Shown in pieces: positions 15,426 to 25,247 of a stretch of DNA of 64,000 bases. Position numbers and translations under genes: made by a program. The stretch is from Spirochaeta isovalerica (GTDB lineage: Bacteria > Spirochaetota > Spirochaetia > DSM-2461): positions 620,001 to 684,000 of the forward strand of contig NZ_JACHGJ010000001.1 of NCBI RefSeq assembly GCF_014207565.1, in the 5' to 3' direction. The notes beneath the pieces are model-generated. The model ran no database searches and was not told where the DNA came from. It worked only from the letters and a program-made list of their open reading frames with translations. Within the stretch, counting starts at the first letter, position 1. Each line of letters begins with the position of its first letter.

Positions 15426-18400
15426 ATGGCAGCAAATAAACCGAAGAACTTCGAAGAAGCAGAAAAAGAGCTTGAGCAATATGGGAGCTGGGTAAAAGGC
15501 AGTCCCGAGGATCTCGAAGTTGAAAGTCTTGATGATGATTACCACCTGGAAGGAAACCCTGAAAACGCACTGATGACCGAAGAAGAGGAAATGCTTCTCG
15601 GAGAATTGGAATCCAGCGAAAGCGAAAGTTCTTTCGGAGATATTTCATTTGATGAGTTCGGTGATCTCGATGACGAAGTGGATGATACCTTCGGCATGGA
15701 AATCCCCGATGATGACTTTCCCGGCCAGCTGGTTCAATCGCCTGACCTCTCCATGAAAATCCTTCAGAGCATTGAAAATGAGCTGATGGGATTGAGAAAT
15801 GAAGTTAAGGATTTAAAAAAAGAATTGAGTCAGATTCAGAAAGCTCCGGAATCGCCCATAGCCGATTCTCTTTCGGAAGATGAAGGAGTGTCATCATCTA
15901 CCGGATTTTTCGAAGAAGATGATGATGAGACAATTGCTCTGACCGGCGATGAACTTGATAATATCCTCGTATCGGCCTCTGTGGAAGAAGAACCCGATCT
16001 TGATGAAATAATCAGTTCCGGGGAAGAAGAGGAATTACCAGAAGAATTTAACGAATCAAATATTCTCGATGAAGATGAGCTTCAGGATACGGAAGATCTT
16101 CTGGGTGATACGGAGTTGGATAATTCCCTTCTCGATGACCTCTCGCTCGGTGAGGACGACCCGGCTTTAGCGGAACTGACTGAAACAGAAATAGATACGT
16201 CATCTGATGAAATGATTATTTCAGATGAGATTCCTGAAGATTTTGATTTGGACAATATACCTGATATGGATGACATATCAGAAAGTTTTGATGTTGATGG
16301 GGAATCTTTTCAGGTTGAAGAATTCGAAGGATCCGATGGAGAGGATTTTATTGTAGAAGAATATAATGAACAGGATTCTCTGACTCTTTCCGATGAAACA
16401 GGAGAAGAGGAACTTGTTGAGTCTTTTGCAACTGAGAACCCCATTGAAGAAGCCTTTATTGAAGAGGATGATGAAACAAACTTCGATGAAGGAGAAGAGA
16501 TTGATCTTTCCATTGACGAAGACGCCCAATTCTCGCTTGATGCGCAATCCGGCAAATCAGTACCATTTGAAGATATCGAAGATATAGATCTGTCGGCCTT
16601 TGATGAAAATCTTGTCATTGAAGAGGAAAGTGATGATTTTGAGCATGTGGATCTCAATTCGTTCCTTGATGATGAAGAAGAGAATGAAATAACTGTTGAT
16701 ATTGAACCTGAAGAAGACGTTTTCGGCGAGATTACCATAGATGAGGAATCACTGGAACCGGATACAGTATCTGACGAAGCTGCAGATGAATCTGTTTCAG
16801 AGGAGATATCACTTGATGAAATATCACTTGATGAAATCGAAGAAGAGTCTCTGGATTCAGAAATGGATGAAATCACTCTGGACGATATCTCTTTTGATGA
16901 TGAAATGTCTCTCGACGAAATTGAATTGGAAGAGGACTCAGATGGGGATATCACACTCGATGAGATCAATCTTGATGATGAAATATCAGAGATGGATGAA
17001 GAGATCAGTATTGATGATATAAATCCTGAAGATGAAGTTTCATCTGATGAAATCATCATTGAAGAAGAAAACGACGATTCTGAAGATATTACGCTTTCGG
17101 AGTTAAATATTGATGAGGGATTTCCCGATCTCGATGAAGTAGATTTCGACGAGGAGATATCTGAAGAAGAAATCACTCTTGATGATATTATTTCTGAAGA
17201 TGAATCCAGCGAATTTGAAACAGATGAAATCACTCTCGATGAAGTAGATTTAGACGAAGAAATATCTGAAGAAGAAATCACTCTTGATGATATAGTTTCT
17301 GAAGATGATTCCAACGAATTTGAAACAGATGAAATATCTCTTGATGAAGTAGATTTCGATGAAGAATTATCCGAAGAGGAGATCTCTCTTGATGAAATCA
17401 TATTAGAGGAAGACTCCGACGATCCGGTAATTGAAGATAGCTCGGAAATTTCATTGGATGATATACTTGTAGAATCTGATAATGACGAATTGGAAACAGA
17501 TGATATTTCTCTGGATGATATCATAATTGAAGAAGAATCAGCAGAGAGCTTTTCCGGAGATGATACTTTAGATGAAATCATTCTGGAGGAAGAACCGGAA
17601 GAATCGGAAGAACTTCTACTTGATGACGAGACAGAAGAAATAACCGTCGATAACGTATTTCCTGAAGAGGAAATGCTTCTTGACGATATCATGTCCGATG
17701 AACCTGAAGAAGATTTTTCCCTGGAAGGGACCGGCTTCGAAGACGAAATAGAATTACCGGATCTGGATGAAATAATCCTTGAAGAAGATGATAATGAATC
17801 AGAATCGATCCAGAATGAAGAAATAGATTTACCCGATCTGGATGATCTCTCTCTCGATGAACAAATCGATGACAATGTTGACCTGCCGGATTTGAGTGAT
17901 CTCGATTCTGATAATTCAGCTATCGAAGATATTGAACTTCCGGATCTTGATGAAATAAAGCTCGATAGCGAAGCAAAGGATTATGCAGAACCGGAGCTGC
18001 CGGATCTTGATGAAATCGTCATCGATGACGAAGAAGAAAGCGATGTTCCCAATCTTGACGATATAATCGCTGATTCCGGAGAAGGTGATACAGAGTCTGA
18101 GCTTTCTGAAATTGAACTCCCCGATCTTGATGATATCATAATCGACGATAGCGAAGATGAGATTGATACTGATCCTGCAGCTGAAGATGACATTTTCGGT
18201 GGAGATAGTGAAATTGTTGATCTTGACTCTCTGGAGCAGTTGGCTATAGAAGAACCGGATAGAGAAATGACTCCTCAGGAATTTACGGAAGATCTGTCTG
18301 AAAGAGTAGAAGAGATCCGCGATGCTGCAATGAACGGCAACATCCCTGAAGAACTCCGTGATGAAATAAAAGATATACTTCTTTATATGGATCAGCTTCT

Positions 18401-18497
18401 GGAATCACTTCCTGATGAAAAAATACAGGAATTTGCCCGAAGCGAACATTTCGAAGTGTATAAAAAGATATTTGAAGAACTGGGAATCAAAAAATAA
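15426..18497 (+). CDS. Giant acidic repeat protein
   Basis: A 1023-residue, extremely Asp/Glu-rich soluble protein with few basic residues. After an N-terminal 35 residues of more ordinary composition and a predicted coiled coil (about 120-145, MKILQSIENELMGLRNEVKDL), it is mostly low-complexity Asp-Glu-Ser-Ile-Leu with a recurrent pattern 'x-x-L-D-E-I-x-L-E-E'. A conserved-looking helical C-terminal domain of about 75 residues follows (TPQEFTEDLSERVEEIRDAA to the end). Three near-identical 35-residue units lie at 17133-17420. The next gene starts inside its stop codon, so it heads the operon with the DUF115 proteins. Such acidic proteins occur in spirochaetes without known function; scaffold or spacer roles are guesses. 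The minus strand shows a long Ser-rich frame that is only the mirror of the Asp/Glu codons. Confidence 0.8.
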   Translation: MAANKPKNFEEAEKELEQYGSWVKGSPEDLEVESLDDDYHLEGNPENALMTEEEEMLLGELESSESESSFGDISFDEFGDLDDEVDDTFGMEIPDDDFPGQLVQSPDLSMKILQSIENELMGLRNEVKDLKKELSQIQKAPESPIADSLSEDEGVSSSTGFFEEDDDETIALTGDELDNILVSASVEEEPDLDEIISSGEEEELPEEFNESNILDEDELQDTEDLLGDTELDNSLLDDLSLGEDDPALAELTETEIDTSSDEMIISDEIPEDFDLDNIPDMDDISESFDVDGESFQVEEFEGSDGEDFIVEEYNEQDSLTLSDETGEEELVESFATENPIEEAFIEEDDETNFDEGEEIDLSIDEDAQFSLDAQSGKSVPFEDIEDIDLSAFDENLVIEEESDDFEHVDLNSFLDDEEENEITVDIEPEEDVFGEITIDEESLEPDTVSDEAADESVSEEISLDEISLDEIEEESLDSEMDEITLDDISFDDEMSLDEIELEEDSDGDITLDEINLDDEISEMDEEISIDDINPEDEVSSDEIIIEEENDDSEDITLSELNIDEGFPDLDEVDFDEEISEEEITLDDIISEDESSEFETDEITLDEVDLDEEISEEEITLDDIVSEDDSNEFETDEISLDEVDFDEELSEEEISLDEIILEEDSDDPVIEDSSEISLDDILVESDNDELETDDISLDDIIIEEESAESFSGDDTLDEIILEEEPEESEELLLDDETEEITVDNVFPEEEMLLDDIMSDEPEEDFSLEGTGFEDEIELPDLDEIILEEDDNESESIQNEEIDLPDLDDLSLDEQIDDNVDLPDLSDLDSDNSAIEDIELPDLDEIKLDSEAKDYAEPELPDLDEIVIDDEEESDVPNLDDIIADSGEGDTESELSEIELPDLDDIIIDDSEDEIDTDPAAEDDIFGGDSEIVDLDSLEQLAIEEPDREMTPQEFTEDLSERVEEIRDAAMNGNIPEELRDEIKDILLYMDQLLESLPDEKIQEFARSEHFEVYKKIFEELGIKK
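17133..17420 (+). repeat. 105-bp tandem repeats in the acidic-protein gene
   Basis: Units begin at 17133, 17238 and 17343, each with codons for DEVDxDEExSEEExxLD. They are 105 bp (35 codons) long, with about 2.7 copies. The copies are near-identical in protein and close in DNA, so they look like a recent expansion by slippage or recombination. Confidence 0.75.
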
Positions 18498-19468
18498 TGG
18501 GTCTTCTCGACAAAGCACTGACTCTTGAAACGGAAAAAAATGCAGAGATTGAAAGCTCTCTGCATTTTAATCCGAATCTTGAGAGTTTATATAACAGGTT
18601 GAATACATCAACAAAAGGATTGGATTTTCCCTCCCTTCTCTTCGGCGGTCTGGTTAATGAGCTTCAGATTCAAAAAGGTGCTTTGCTTCTTCCCGATGAA
18701 AGCCATGTTTTCACGCCCTGGGCAGTCGAAGGTTTCGATCAGACAACATCGAGAAGAATCCGAATTCCCGACAGCCTTTTACCCAGTCTCAATAAAGAGC
18801 ATTTTAATTATGTCGAATTACAGAATACCGAGATCGATTTATTAAAAGATTTTTTTTCATTTCGCGAATACTCAGTTACATCCAGAGTAATATTAGTTCC
18901 ACTCAAAAATAATTCTCAGGTGATTGCTGTTTTATTTATCACTGAAGGAAACTTATTAAATCAGGATAGAAGAACACTAAATGACTTATTTGAAAATATA
19001 TCCCGAACCGCAGGTTCTCTGCTTAAGGAAAAAAGAGATTCCATCCTGTTAAGGCTTGAAGATGTTACTAATGAACATAATGACATCTCAACATTCCTTA
19101 AAGAACGGATCAGTTCCGATTCCTCGCCTTTCCTGCTATTGTCTCTTAAACTTGATTCTTTTATGGATAAAATAAAGAGTAATGACAGAAATTCCGTTGA
19201 ATTCAGAATGATTGAAGACATTCTCAGACTAGTGAAAACATTGCTGGGGGGGAGAGGTTCCGTAACAATAAAAGATTCCCGTTCGCTCTATGTTCTCCTT
19301 GGAAGCTCTCGTCAAGAGGAAGCTGAACTCTTCATTCATCAGATAGGACTTTCCCTGTCTTATTTTTATAAACTTGATAATTCCCTCTTTAAACCTGTTT
19401 GGAAAATGGTCCGTTTTCCCGAGGACGGTTCATCCGAACAGGACCTTATTCAGCAATTGGAAAAATGA
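18497..19468 (+). CDS. GAF-like protein of the acidic-protein operon
   Basis: A 323-residue soluble protein. Residues about 45-180 read like a GAF-type sensor fold (a beta-strand ILVPLKNNSQVIAVLFITEG followed by a helix LLNQDRRTLNDLFENIS, as in GAF domains). The rest is alpha-beta and may be a degenerate nucleotidyl-cyclase-like fold, but no GGDEF motif is present. Start ATG shares a base with the stop TAA of the acidic gene. The next start overlaps this stop in ATGA. The two overlaps show tight translational coupling in the operon. Function unknown. Confidence 0.65.
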   Translation: MGLLDKALTLETEKNAEIESSLHFNPNLESLYNRLNTSTKGLDFPSLLFGGLVNELQIQKGALLLPDESHVFTPWAVEGFDQTTSRRIRIPDSLLPSLNKEHFNYVELQNTEIDLLKDFFSFREYSVTSRVILVPLKNNSQVIAVLFITEGNLLNQDRRTLNDLFENISRTAGSLLKEKRDSILLRLEDVTNEHNDISTFLKERISSDSSPFLLLSLKLDSFMDKIKSNDRNSVEFRMIEDILRLVKTLLGGRGSVTIKDSRSLYVLLGSSRQEEAELFIHQIGLSLSYFYKLDNSLFKPVWKMVRFPEDGSSEQDLIQQLEK

Positions 19469-20925
19469 GATTTTACCGATCCGATAAAGGATTCCAATGC
19501 GCGGAGCTGGGAGGAAAAAACATTCATTCCAGATATAATCCCCGTAAGGAAGCTGAAAGATTTATAGATAAAACCGTTACGGATATGCCGGAAACCATAG
19601 TCTTAATCGGTGCCGGTTTAGGTTATTTACAGAACTATCTAAAAACAAAATTTCCTCAAGCCAGGATTATCTGCATATTTCTTGATGATGAAATCTACAA
19701 AAATTCTTTTTCGGAAAAAAACGATTTCTTATGCTGGTTCCCCGGTTCTCCCGATTCAATAAGTCAGTTTTTTTTCAAAAATATACATGAAGACAGGTTA
19801 AGCTCTCTTTCCGTAATTGAATGGGAACCCTGTGCGCAGCTTTTCCCCGGATTATCTCTGGAAATATCTAAAGCATTAAAAACAACAATTCAGGAATTGA
19901 ATGGAAATATCCTTACAACAGCCTGGTTCGGCAAAAAATGGCTTCGAAATCTGATAGTCAATTATATATCTATGGATTATTACTTAAGTCCGGTTACTAT
20001 TGAGAAACCGATACTCATAGCCTCATCCGGTCCAACTCTAAGCGAAATAATTGATGATCTGTCCGTTTTCAGAAACCGTTTTTTTCTTATTGCCCTTCCC
20101 TCTTCTCTCGCGGCTTTTTCCAAAGCAGGCATAACTCCTGATCTTCTGATATCTACCGATCCCGGATATTACAGTTCGGTTCACCTCTATTATCTGGGAT
20201 TGAATGTTCCTTTGGCACAACCCCTGACCGCCGGAAGAGGCTTCTGGAGAAAGAATGCATCAATAATGGTTCTCAACCAGGAAACACCTTTCGAAAAGGA
20301 TCTCTTTAGTATTACCGGTTTAGAGCACCAAGCTGTTAAACCTAACGGGACAGTTTCGGGAACAGCTCTTCAGTTTTCAGGCTTATATAACAATCCCGTC
20401 TATTTTGCCGGTCTGGACCTTTGTTTCAGGGATATTCAGTCTCATACAAAACCTCATAGCTTTGATGTTTTACTATTTGACAGAACACTGAGAAACAATC
20501 CTCTTCATTCCATTTATTTCAACAGAGCGTCCGGAGCTGTTCCGGATTTTTCCAGGGGAATCCGGACCGGCCGTTCACTTGATACATACAGGAACTGGTT
20601 TGAGAAGTATATAAGATCAAATAATGCTGATGTTTACAGAATCAATCCCTCTCCGGTTTCTATAGAAGGCTTCAAAAACTGCAGAGTCGAAGATATTCCG
20701 GATAAGGATTACCATAACTCATTAACGTCACAAATATCGGAAACATCCCCAGTCGAGACACGAAAAAAACAGATTAATAAATTACTGGCAAAGTGGATAC
20801 AAGAACAGGAAAATGGAGAAAACAGTTCTTTTTTTTATTTTCTTGATGCTGTAAATGCAACCGGCAGCAAAAACAGAACAGATGCCATAAAATATCTGAA
20901 TAAACTTAAGGTCATTTATGAATAA
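19465..20925 (+). CDS. DUF115/MptE-like (Maf-type) protein 1
   Basis: A 486-residue protein of the MAF/DUF115 group (6-hydroxymethylpterin-diphosphokinase MptE-like fold), which in other bacteria includes the Maf enzymes that add nonulosonic-acid glycans to flagellin. The core is visible in PILIASSGPTLSEIIDDLSVFRNRFFLIALPSSLAAFSKAGITPDLLISTDPG (in pieces about 185-240): a Rossmann-like loop SGPTL, then PDLLISTDPG. The start ATG at 19465 overlaps the previous stop by ATGA and has homology from the first residues. A start 22 codons upstream is less likely. The second DUF115 gene overlaps its end by 8 bp. The flagellin-glycosylation role is a family inference. Confidence 0.75.
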   Translation: MRFYRSDKGFQCAELGGKNIHSRYNPRKEAERFIDKTVTDMPETIVLIGAGLGYLQNYLKTKFPQARIICIFLDDEIYKNSFSEKNDFLCWFPGSPDSISQFFFKNIHEDRLSSLSVIEWEPCAQLFPGLSLEISKALKTTIQELNGNILTTAWFGKKWLRNLIVNYISMDYYLSPVTIEKPILIASSGPTLSEIIDDLSVFRNRFFLIALPSSLAAFSKAGITPDLLISTDPGYYSSVHLYYLGLNVPLAQPLTAGRGFWRKNASIMVLNQETPFEKDLFSITGLEHQAVKPNGTVSGTALQFSGLYNNPVYFAGLDLCFRDIQSHTKPHSFDVLLFDRTLRNNPLHSIYFNRASGAVPDFSRGIRTGRSLDTYRNWFEKYIRSNNADVYRINPSPVSIEGFKNCRVEDIPDKDYHNSLTSQISETSPVETRKKQINKLLAKWIQEQENGENSSFFYFLDAVNATGSKNRTDAIKYLNKLKVIYE

Positions 20926-22576
20926 AACAGCACTTTTCGATAGAAATCTTCTCGCTTTGGGAACAGGTAACAAGCAACTTTCCTCGCGTTGTGCTTATTG
21001 TAAAAGCTCTAATAATTTTCACATGATTGAATCTAAAACGGGAAAAAAAGTTCCAGCTGTGGAAAATAACGGCCGGATAACACCAATGCATTCCCGCTTT
21101 GATCCTGAAAAAGAAGGATCCAGATTTCCCCAGGTTTATACGAGTCGGGGCTTTCTTCTTTTTTTCGGCTTCGGAGGAGCCTACCACATAACACCTTTTC
21201 TGAAAGATGAAACAGTAGAAAAAATTGTTATTATAGAAAAGAACCTGGATTTTTTTACCTATGTTTTAACTCAGATGGATTTAACTGATCTTCTTTTTGA
21301 TAAACGGGTTGTCTTACTGGTGGAAGAGGAACAAGAATCCATCAGGAATTCACTTCTAACCCATTACCTCCCCATACTGACCGGTGATATTCAAAGCATT
21401 CTTCTCAGGCCCTCTGTTCAGATGGACGAAAATTATTACAACGAAATTGCAGAACTGATCAGAGAAACACTTGAACAGGTCAGCGATGATTTGACTGTTC
21501 AAACGCGATTTGGCAAAAAATGGTTTCGCAATACTGTAGCCAATCTCGAGAAAGCCGAAAAAGCGATTTTTAAAATCGGTTCAATCGGAAAAGCCATGAT
21601 AACAGCAGCGGGTCCCTCGCTTGATGAAAATATCGAAAAAATCAGGTCTATGAGAAAAGAAATCTTCCTGATAGCTACAGATACTTCGCTCCCGGCTCTT
21701 CTTCACCGGAGCATCATTCCCGATATAGTCATATCTATCGACTGTCAGGACATCAGCTACAACCATTTTATGCAGGGTTATCCCGAACATGTTCCGCTAT
21801 TGCTTGACCTGGCATCTCCCACCCGGCTCAACCGATTCACCGATAACAGGCTATATTTCTCCAGCGGCCATCCATTTTCCAGATATGTTAACAGACATTT
21901 CAGAAATTTCCCGCAAATCGATACCAGCGGAGGCAATGTAACATATGCAGCCCTTTCTCTGGCGGTTTCGCTCGGCGCAAGAGAAATTTATGTCTCAGGC
22001 GCTGACTTTTCATATCCCCGCGGTAAATCCTATGCCATGGAAACCTATCTTTATCCCTGGTTCAGGAACCTTGAATCCCGTTTCCAGTCCCTTGAAAGTT
22101 TCTTTTTCTCCTTCATCATGCACAATAATTCAATGATACGGGATGACTCAGATGGATTCATACGTTACATTTCAAAACCGATGATTGGTTACAGAAAACT
22201 CTTTGAAGCGGCAGCCACCGCCATCGACCCCAAAGTCATTCCTCTTGAGGGAAGCGGTTGCGAACTTAAAATATCGAACAGAAAATTGAATCCCTTTCCA
22301 AGTATCAGGCCGGTTTTATCAGCAGGCTCCCCCATGATGAGCTCAAAGAAGTTTCTCGGGGAATATCTTAAAAACCTTAAGATGCTGCCTCTTCCGGACG
22401 GTCCTTTATGGAGATACCGGGAAAAGTTGACTGATAGCGAATTGGAACTTATTACAACCGTTTTACCGGCTGCTGCGGAATTCAGCCGTAAATTTTCAGA
22501 CAGAAAGGAATCTCTAAAAAAAGCCATTCAATGGACGATCAGCCTGCTTGAAAGAGAAATAACTCAGACGGGATAA
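20918..22576 (+). CDS. DUF115/MptE-like (Maf-type) protein 2
   Basis: A 552-residue paralogue-like relative of the preceding protein, with the same core: AMITAAGPSLDENIEKIRSMRKEIFLIATDTSLPALLHRSIIPDIVISIDCQD (in pieces about 225-275), then DTSGGNVTYAALSLAVSLGAREIYVSGADFSY. The Maf-type family typically has a central SGP/AGP loop of this kind. Both copies may work on one substrate or form a complex. It starts inside the preceding gene and ends 13 bp past the stop of the convergent MEMO gene. Two such genes behind an acidic repeat protein are the centre of a possible spirochaete-specific assembly or glycosylation unit. Confidence 0.75.
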   Translation: MNKTALFDRNLLALGTGNKQLSSRCAYCKSSNNFHMIESKTGKKVPAVENNGRITPMHSRFDPEKEGSRFPQVYTSRGFLLFFGFGGAYHITPFLKDETVEKIVIIEKNLDFFTYVLTQMDLTDLLFDKRVVLLVEEEQESIRNSLLTHYLPILTGDIQSILLRPSVQMDENYYNEIAELIRETLEQVSDDLTVQTRFGKKWFRNTVANLEKAEKAIFKIGSIGKAMITAAGPSLDENIEKIRSMRKEIFLIATDTSLPALLHRSIIPDIVISIDCQDISYNHFMQGYPEHVPLLLDLASPTRLNRFTDNRLYFSSGHPFSRYVNRHFRNFPQIDTSGGNVTYAALSLAVSLGAREIYVSGADFSYPRGKSYAMETYLYPWFRNLESRFQSLESFFFSFIMHNNSMIRDDSDGFIRYISKPMIGYRKLFEAAATAIDPKVIPLEGSGCELKISNRKLNPFPSIRPVLSAGSPMMSSKKFLGEYLKNLKMLPLPDGPLWRYREKLTDSELELITTVLPAAAEFSRKFSDRKESLKKAIQWTISLLEREITQTG

Positions 22577-23394
22577 ACGAGAGCCCCATAACCCACAAAG
22601 GAAGATGACTGATGCCTGGAAAGACTGTTTTCGTATTGAAGAAGGACACCCTTCTCCGAGCCGCAGGATTTTCCCCAAAGAGCTGCGGCGGCCGCGGCTC
22701 CTGCAGAACAGGCTGACCGGTCCTGATCTGCAAGATCCAGAATATCCTTTCCCCTGAAGTTCTCCATTGCTCTAAGGATTTTCCTATCGCTGTTTTCAAC
22801 CCATATCTCAGGATTTTCAATAGAATCCCCGGGAATGTAGCCATAGTTAGGTCCGTAATGTGTCAGATCTGTAGATCCGATGACAACAGCACTCTGCCCG
22901 ACATCTGAAATGACGTCTCCTAACACTTCATGAAAACGCAATGAGCTGGTTCCGGCCGGAACGCGCAAAGGGACAATGGGTATATCAACAAAATGACTTT
23001 TGATAAAAGGCAGCTGGAGTTCGATCGTGTTGTCAGGGCTGTCGTCGGAAACTCCGTTCAATCTTTCAAGAAGACGATCCCTGATCCCCTTATGAACTTC
23101 CAATGCACCAAGCGGCGTATTACAGATATTGTCCGTCCAGAAAAGAAAGGGATAATCGGCAGGGAGATGTCCTCCCAGTATAAGAACAAGATCAACATCC
23201 TGTTTTAACCGTCTAATGGCATCATAGGCCAGATGACCCGAGAAATACCAACCGGCATGAGGAACAATGGCGGAAACAGAATCCATCTCCGCTTTTCCCA
23301 GTATCTCTTCGTATTTTTCTATCTGGCGTCTCACATCCTCTTCCCGTTCCGGATACCAACTGCCGGAAAAATGGGAAGATCTGATTTTATCCAT
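22564..23394 (-). CDS. amrB: MEMO1-family protein (AmmeMemoRadiSam system protein B)
   Basis: A 276-residue MEMO-family protein. The fold resembles class III extradiol dioxygenases. Visible signature pieces: FSGSWYPE at the N-terminus, AIVPHAGWYFSG with a putative metal His, LVLILGGH with the second His, IGSTDLTHYG, and a Cys-rich SACSAGAAAAA near the C-terminus. In many genomes it goes with an AMMECR1 protein and a radical-SAM enzyme; neither is adjacent here. The ATG at 23394 is chosen over an upstream TTG because AGAGG lies before it and homology begins there. Confidence 0.8.
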   Translation of the reverse strand: MDKIRSSHFSGSWYPEREEDVRRQIEKYEEILGKAEMDSVSAIVPHAGWYFSGHLAYDAIRRLKQDVDLVLILGGHLPADYPFLFWTDNICNTPLGALEVHKGIRDRLLERLNGVSDDSPDNTIELQLPFIKSHFVDIPIVPLRVPAGTSSLRFHEVLGDVISDVGQSAVVIGSTDLTHYGPNYGYIPGDSIENPEIWVENSDRKILRAMENFRGKDILDLADQDRSACSAGAAAAAALWGKSCGSEKGVLLQYENSLSRHQSSSFVGYGALVYPV

Positions 23395-23465
23395 TTTGGC
23401 CTCTAAAAAATCTTTTATAAATAAATAATACTGCAAAATAATCAATAATTGAATATAATAAAGTT

Positions 23466-25220
23466 ATGAAACAGAACCTCTCTAAAATCTACACCATTGT
23501 GGTTGTATTAGTATTATTGATTCTCGGAGGATGGTCAGCCTGGGATATCTACCGGCTCAGGACCTCTAACAGCGAAGCCGCCCGTGTTAATGTTGATCAG
23601 ATTAAATCAAATGTTGAATCAAGTTATAATGCAGCAAAGTCCTTTTCCGACGAATCTTTTTTCCGATCAATCAGACAGCTTTTCAAAGACAATCCCGATC
23701 TGGAAATCCTCACTGTTTATTCGCATGATTCCGATGTGGGAATTGAATATCATTACAACCGGGGTGAAGATGTCGAATTGCTGAATCTGGATGAAACGAC
23801 ACCACTCACAATGAAAGATCTTCCTGATTATAAATACAATCAGCTGATGAAAAGCAAACTCACTTCTTCACTGAACACACCGGGCATGTCGGGAATGGAG
23901 CTGGATCTTATTTATAAAGTTGTCGACGGTGCCACCATATATAATATTCTCATTCGCCTTCTCATAGTTGTTGTAGTTTTGTTTTTTACGACATTATTTA
24001 TGATTTTTACAGTATCCAGGCATAATGCTGATGAAGATATCGAAGATGATGACAGTGACATGTCCGACCATATGGACAGTTCTTTCGACTCTGAAGACAG
24101 CCATGACGATCTTTCACTGGGCTGGGATGAAAATGAAGATTCTTCCGGTGGTGAATTTGCGATGGATGACTCCGAGTTTGATAATCTTGATCTGAATTCA
24201 TCGGGGGGGGATTTTGATGATCTTAATCTCGATGACATGAATGATGATTTCGATTCAGCTTCTGAAAGCTCTTCAGATGATTTCAGTTTTGATGAATCTT
24301 CTGACGACTTCGGTAATGAACTGAATGATGAATTAAGTCTGGACGAACCTTTTGAAGATTTCAATCTTGAAGAGAGTTCAGATGATTTCGAATCGGTCTC
24401 TTCTGGAGAATCAGAGCTCAGCGAAGATACTGATGACTATTCTTTTGATGACGTTACCGATGACTTCGGTGATAGCGAGGCAGATGAATTAAATCTTGAC
24501 GAGCCTGTTGATGATTTCAACCTCGAAGATGCTAGTGAGGATTTCAATCTTGATGATAATGAAAATGAAATGTCATTTGATGATCTGGACGATGTAAACC
24601 TCGATAGTGATATTCCGGAAGAAGAAGACCTTATGGCTATGGATCATGAGATCTCCCCATCTTCCGATTTTGATGATGATTTCGATTTTGACAATATTGA
24701 GGATACATTTACCGATAATGTAGATTCAGATTCCAGTGAAAACGGACCATCGTTATTTTCTCCCAAGAGCGGAGTCGGCTGGGAAGATTTTATCGAAGAC
24801 AGAGTGAACTTTGAACTGGAGCGAGCCGCTTCTGAAGATCAGGATCTGGTTCTCGGTTTAATCCAATGTGACAGCCTCACAGAAGATAATTACAAAATCT
24901 TTGCAGATCAGCTCAAAGAGGATTTCAATTATCCGGATCTGATTTTTGAGTACAAGGACAAGGGATTCGCCCTGATAGTTCCCAATAATGATCTCGATCA
25001 GTCTTTAAAAACACTTGAAGCTTTCACAGGTAGAGAGATTGAAGAATACGGAGAAATCAATGTGGGTATATCTTCCCGTAACGGTCGATTGATAACCGGT
25101 GGAAGAATCTTTATGGAAGCTGAAAATGCTTTGCATAAAGCTGTTGATGATCCGGAAAAAAATATAGTCGGATTTCGTTCCGATCCGGATAAGTTCAGAG
25201 AATTTCTTTCTAAGAAATAA
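23466..25220 (+). CDS. Acidic membrane protein with degenerate GGDEF-like domain
   Basis: A 584-residue protein: a membrane helix at about 7-27, a sensor-like extracytoplasmic segment of about 125 residues, a second helix at about 155-182, then a very acidic, repetitive linker (to about 425) built from DDFxLDE- and SFDE-type phrases. The C-terminal 145 residues (VGWEDFIEDRVNFELERAASEDQDLVLGLIQC onward) have a nucleotidyl-cyclase-like alternation of strands and helices (INVGISSRNGRLITGGRIFMEAENALHKA), but no GGDEF motif. The acidic linker recalls the operon at 15426, although the gene is separated from it by the MEMO gene. Possibly a sensory pseudo-cyclase. A strong terminator follows. Confidence 0.65.
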   Translation: MKQNLSKIYTIVVVLVLLILGGWSAWDIYRLRTSNSEAARVNVDQIKSNVESSYNAAKSFSDESFFRSIRQLFKDNPDLEILTVYSHDSDVGIEYHYNRGEDVELLNLDETTPLTMKDLPDYKYNQLMKSKLTSSLNTPGMSGMELDLIYKVVDGATIYNILIRLLIVVVVLFFTTLFMIFTVSRHNADEDIEDDDSDMSDHMDSSFDSEDSHDDLSLGWDENEDSSGGEFAMDDSEFDNLDLNSSGGDFDDLNLDDMNDDFDSASESSSDDFSFDESSDDFGNELNDELSLDEPFEDFNLEESSDDFESVSSGESELSEDTDDYSFDDVTDDFGDSEADELNLDEPVDDFNLEDASEDFNLDDNENEMSFDDLDDVNLDSDIPEEEDLMAMDHEISPSSDFDDDFDFDNIEDTFTDNVDSDSSENGPSLFSPKSGVGWEDFIEDRVNFELERAASEDQDLVLGLIQCDSLTEDNYKIFADQLKEDFNYPDLIFEYKDKGFALIVPNNDLDQSLKTLEAFTGREIEEYGEINVGISSRNGRLITGGRIFMEAENALHKAVDDPEKNIVGFRSDPDKFREFLSKK

Positions 25221-25247
25221 AAAAACGGGGTTTAAAGCCCCGTTTTT
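25221..25247. terminator. Bidirectional intrinsic terminator
   Basis: Stem AAAAACGGGG/CCCCGTTTTT (25221-25230 and 25238-25247) with a 7-nt loop. It directly follows the stop of the acidic membrane protein and ends at the rnz stop, so it can serve both convergent genes. Confidence 0.9.

Noticed and set aside
16310-17875. A 521-codon Ser-rich frame on the minus strand within the acidic gene
   Set aside because: It mirrors the Asp/Glu-rich codons (GAT/GAA read backwards give Ile/Ser/Phe-type codons) and has no independent signals; the plus-strand gene explains it.
19399-19464. Upstream start for the first DUF115 gene
   Set aside because: It would overlap the previous gene by 70 bp; ATGA coupling at 19465 is the better choice.
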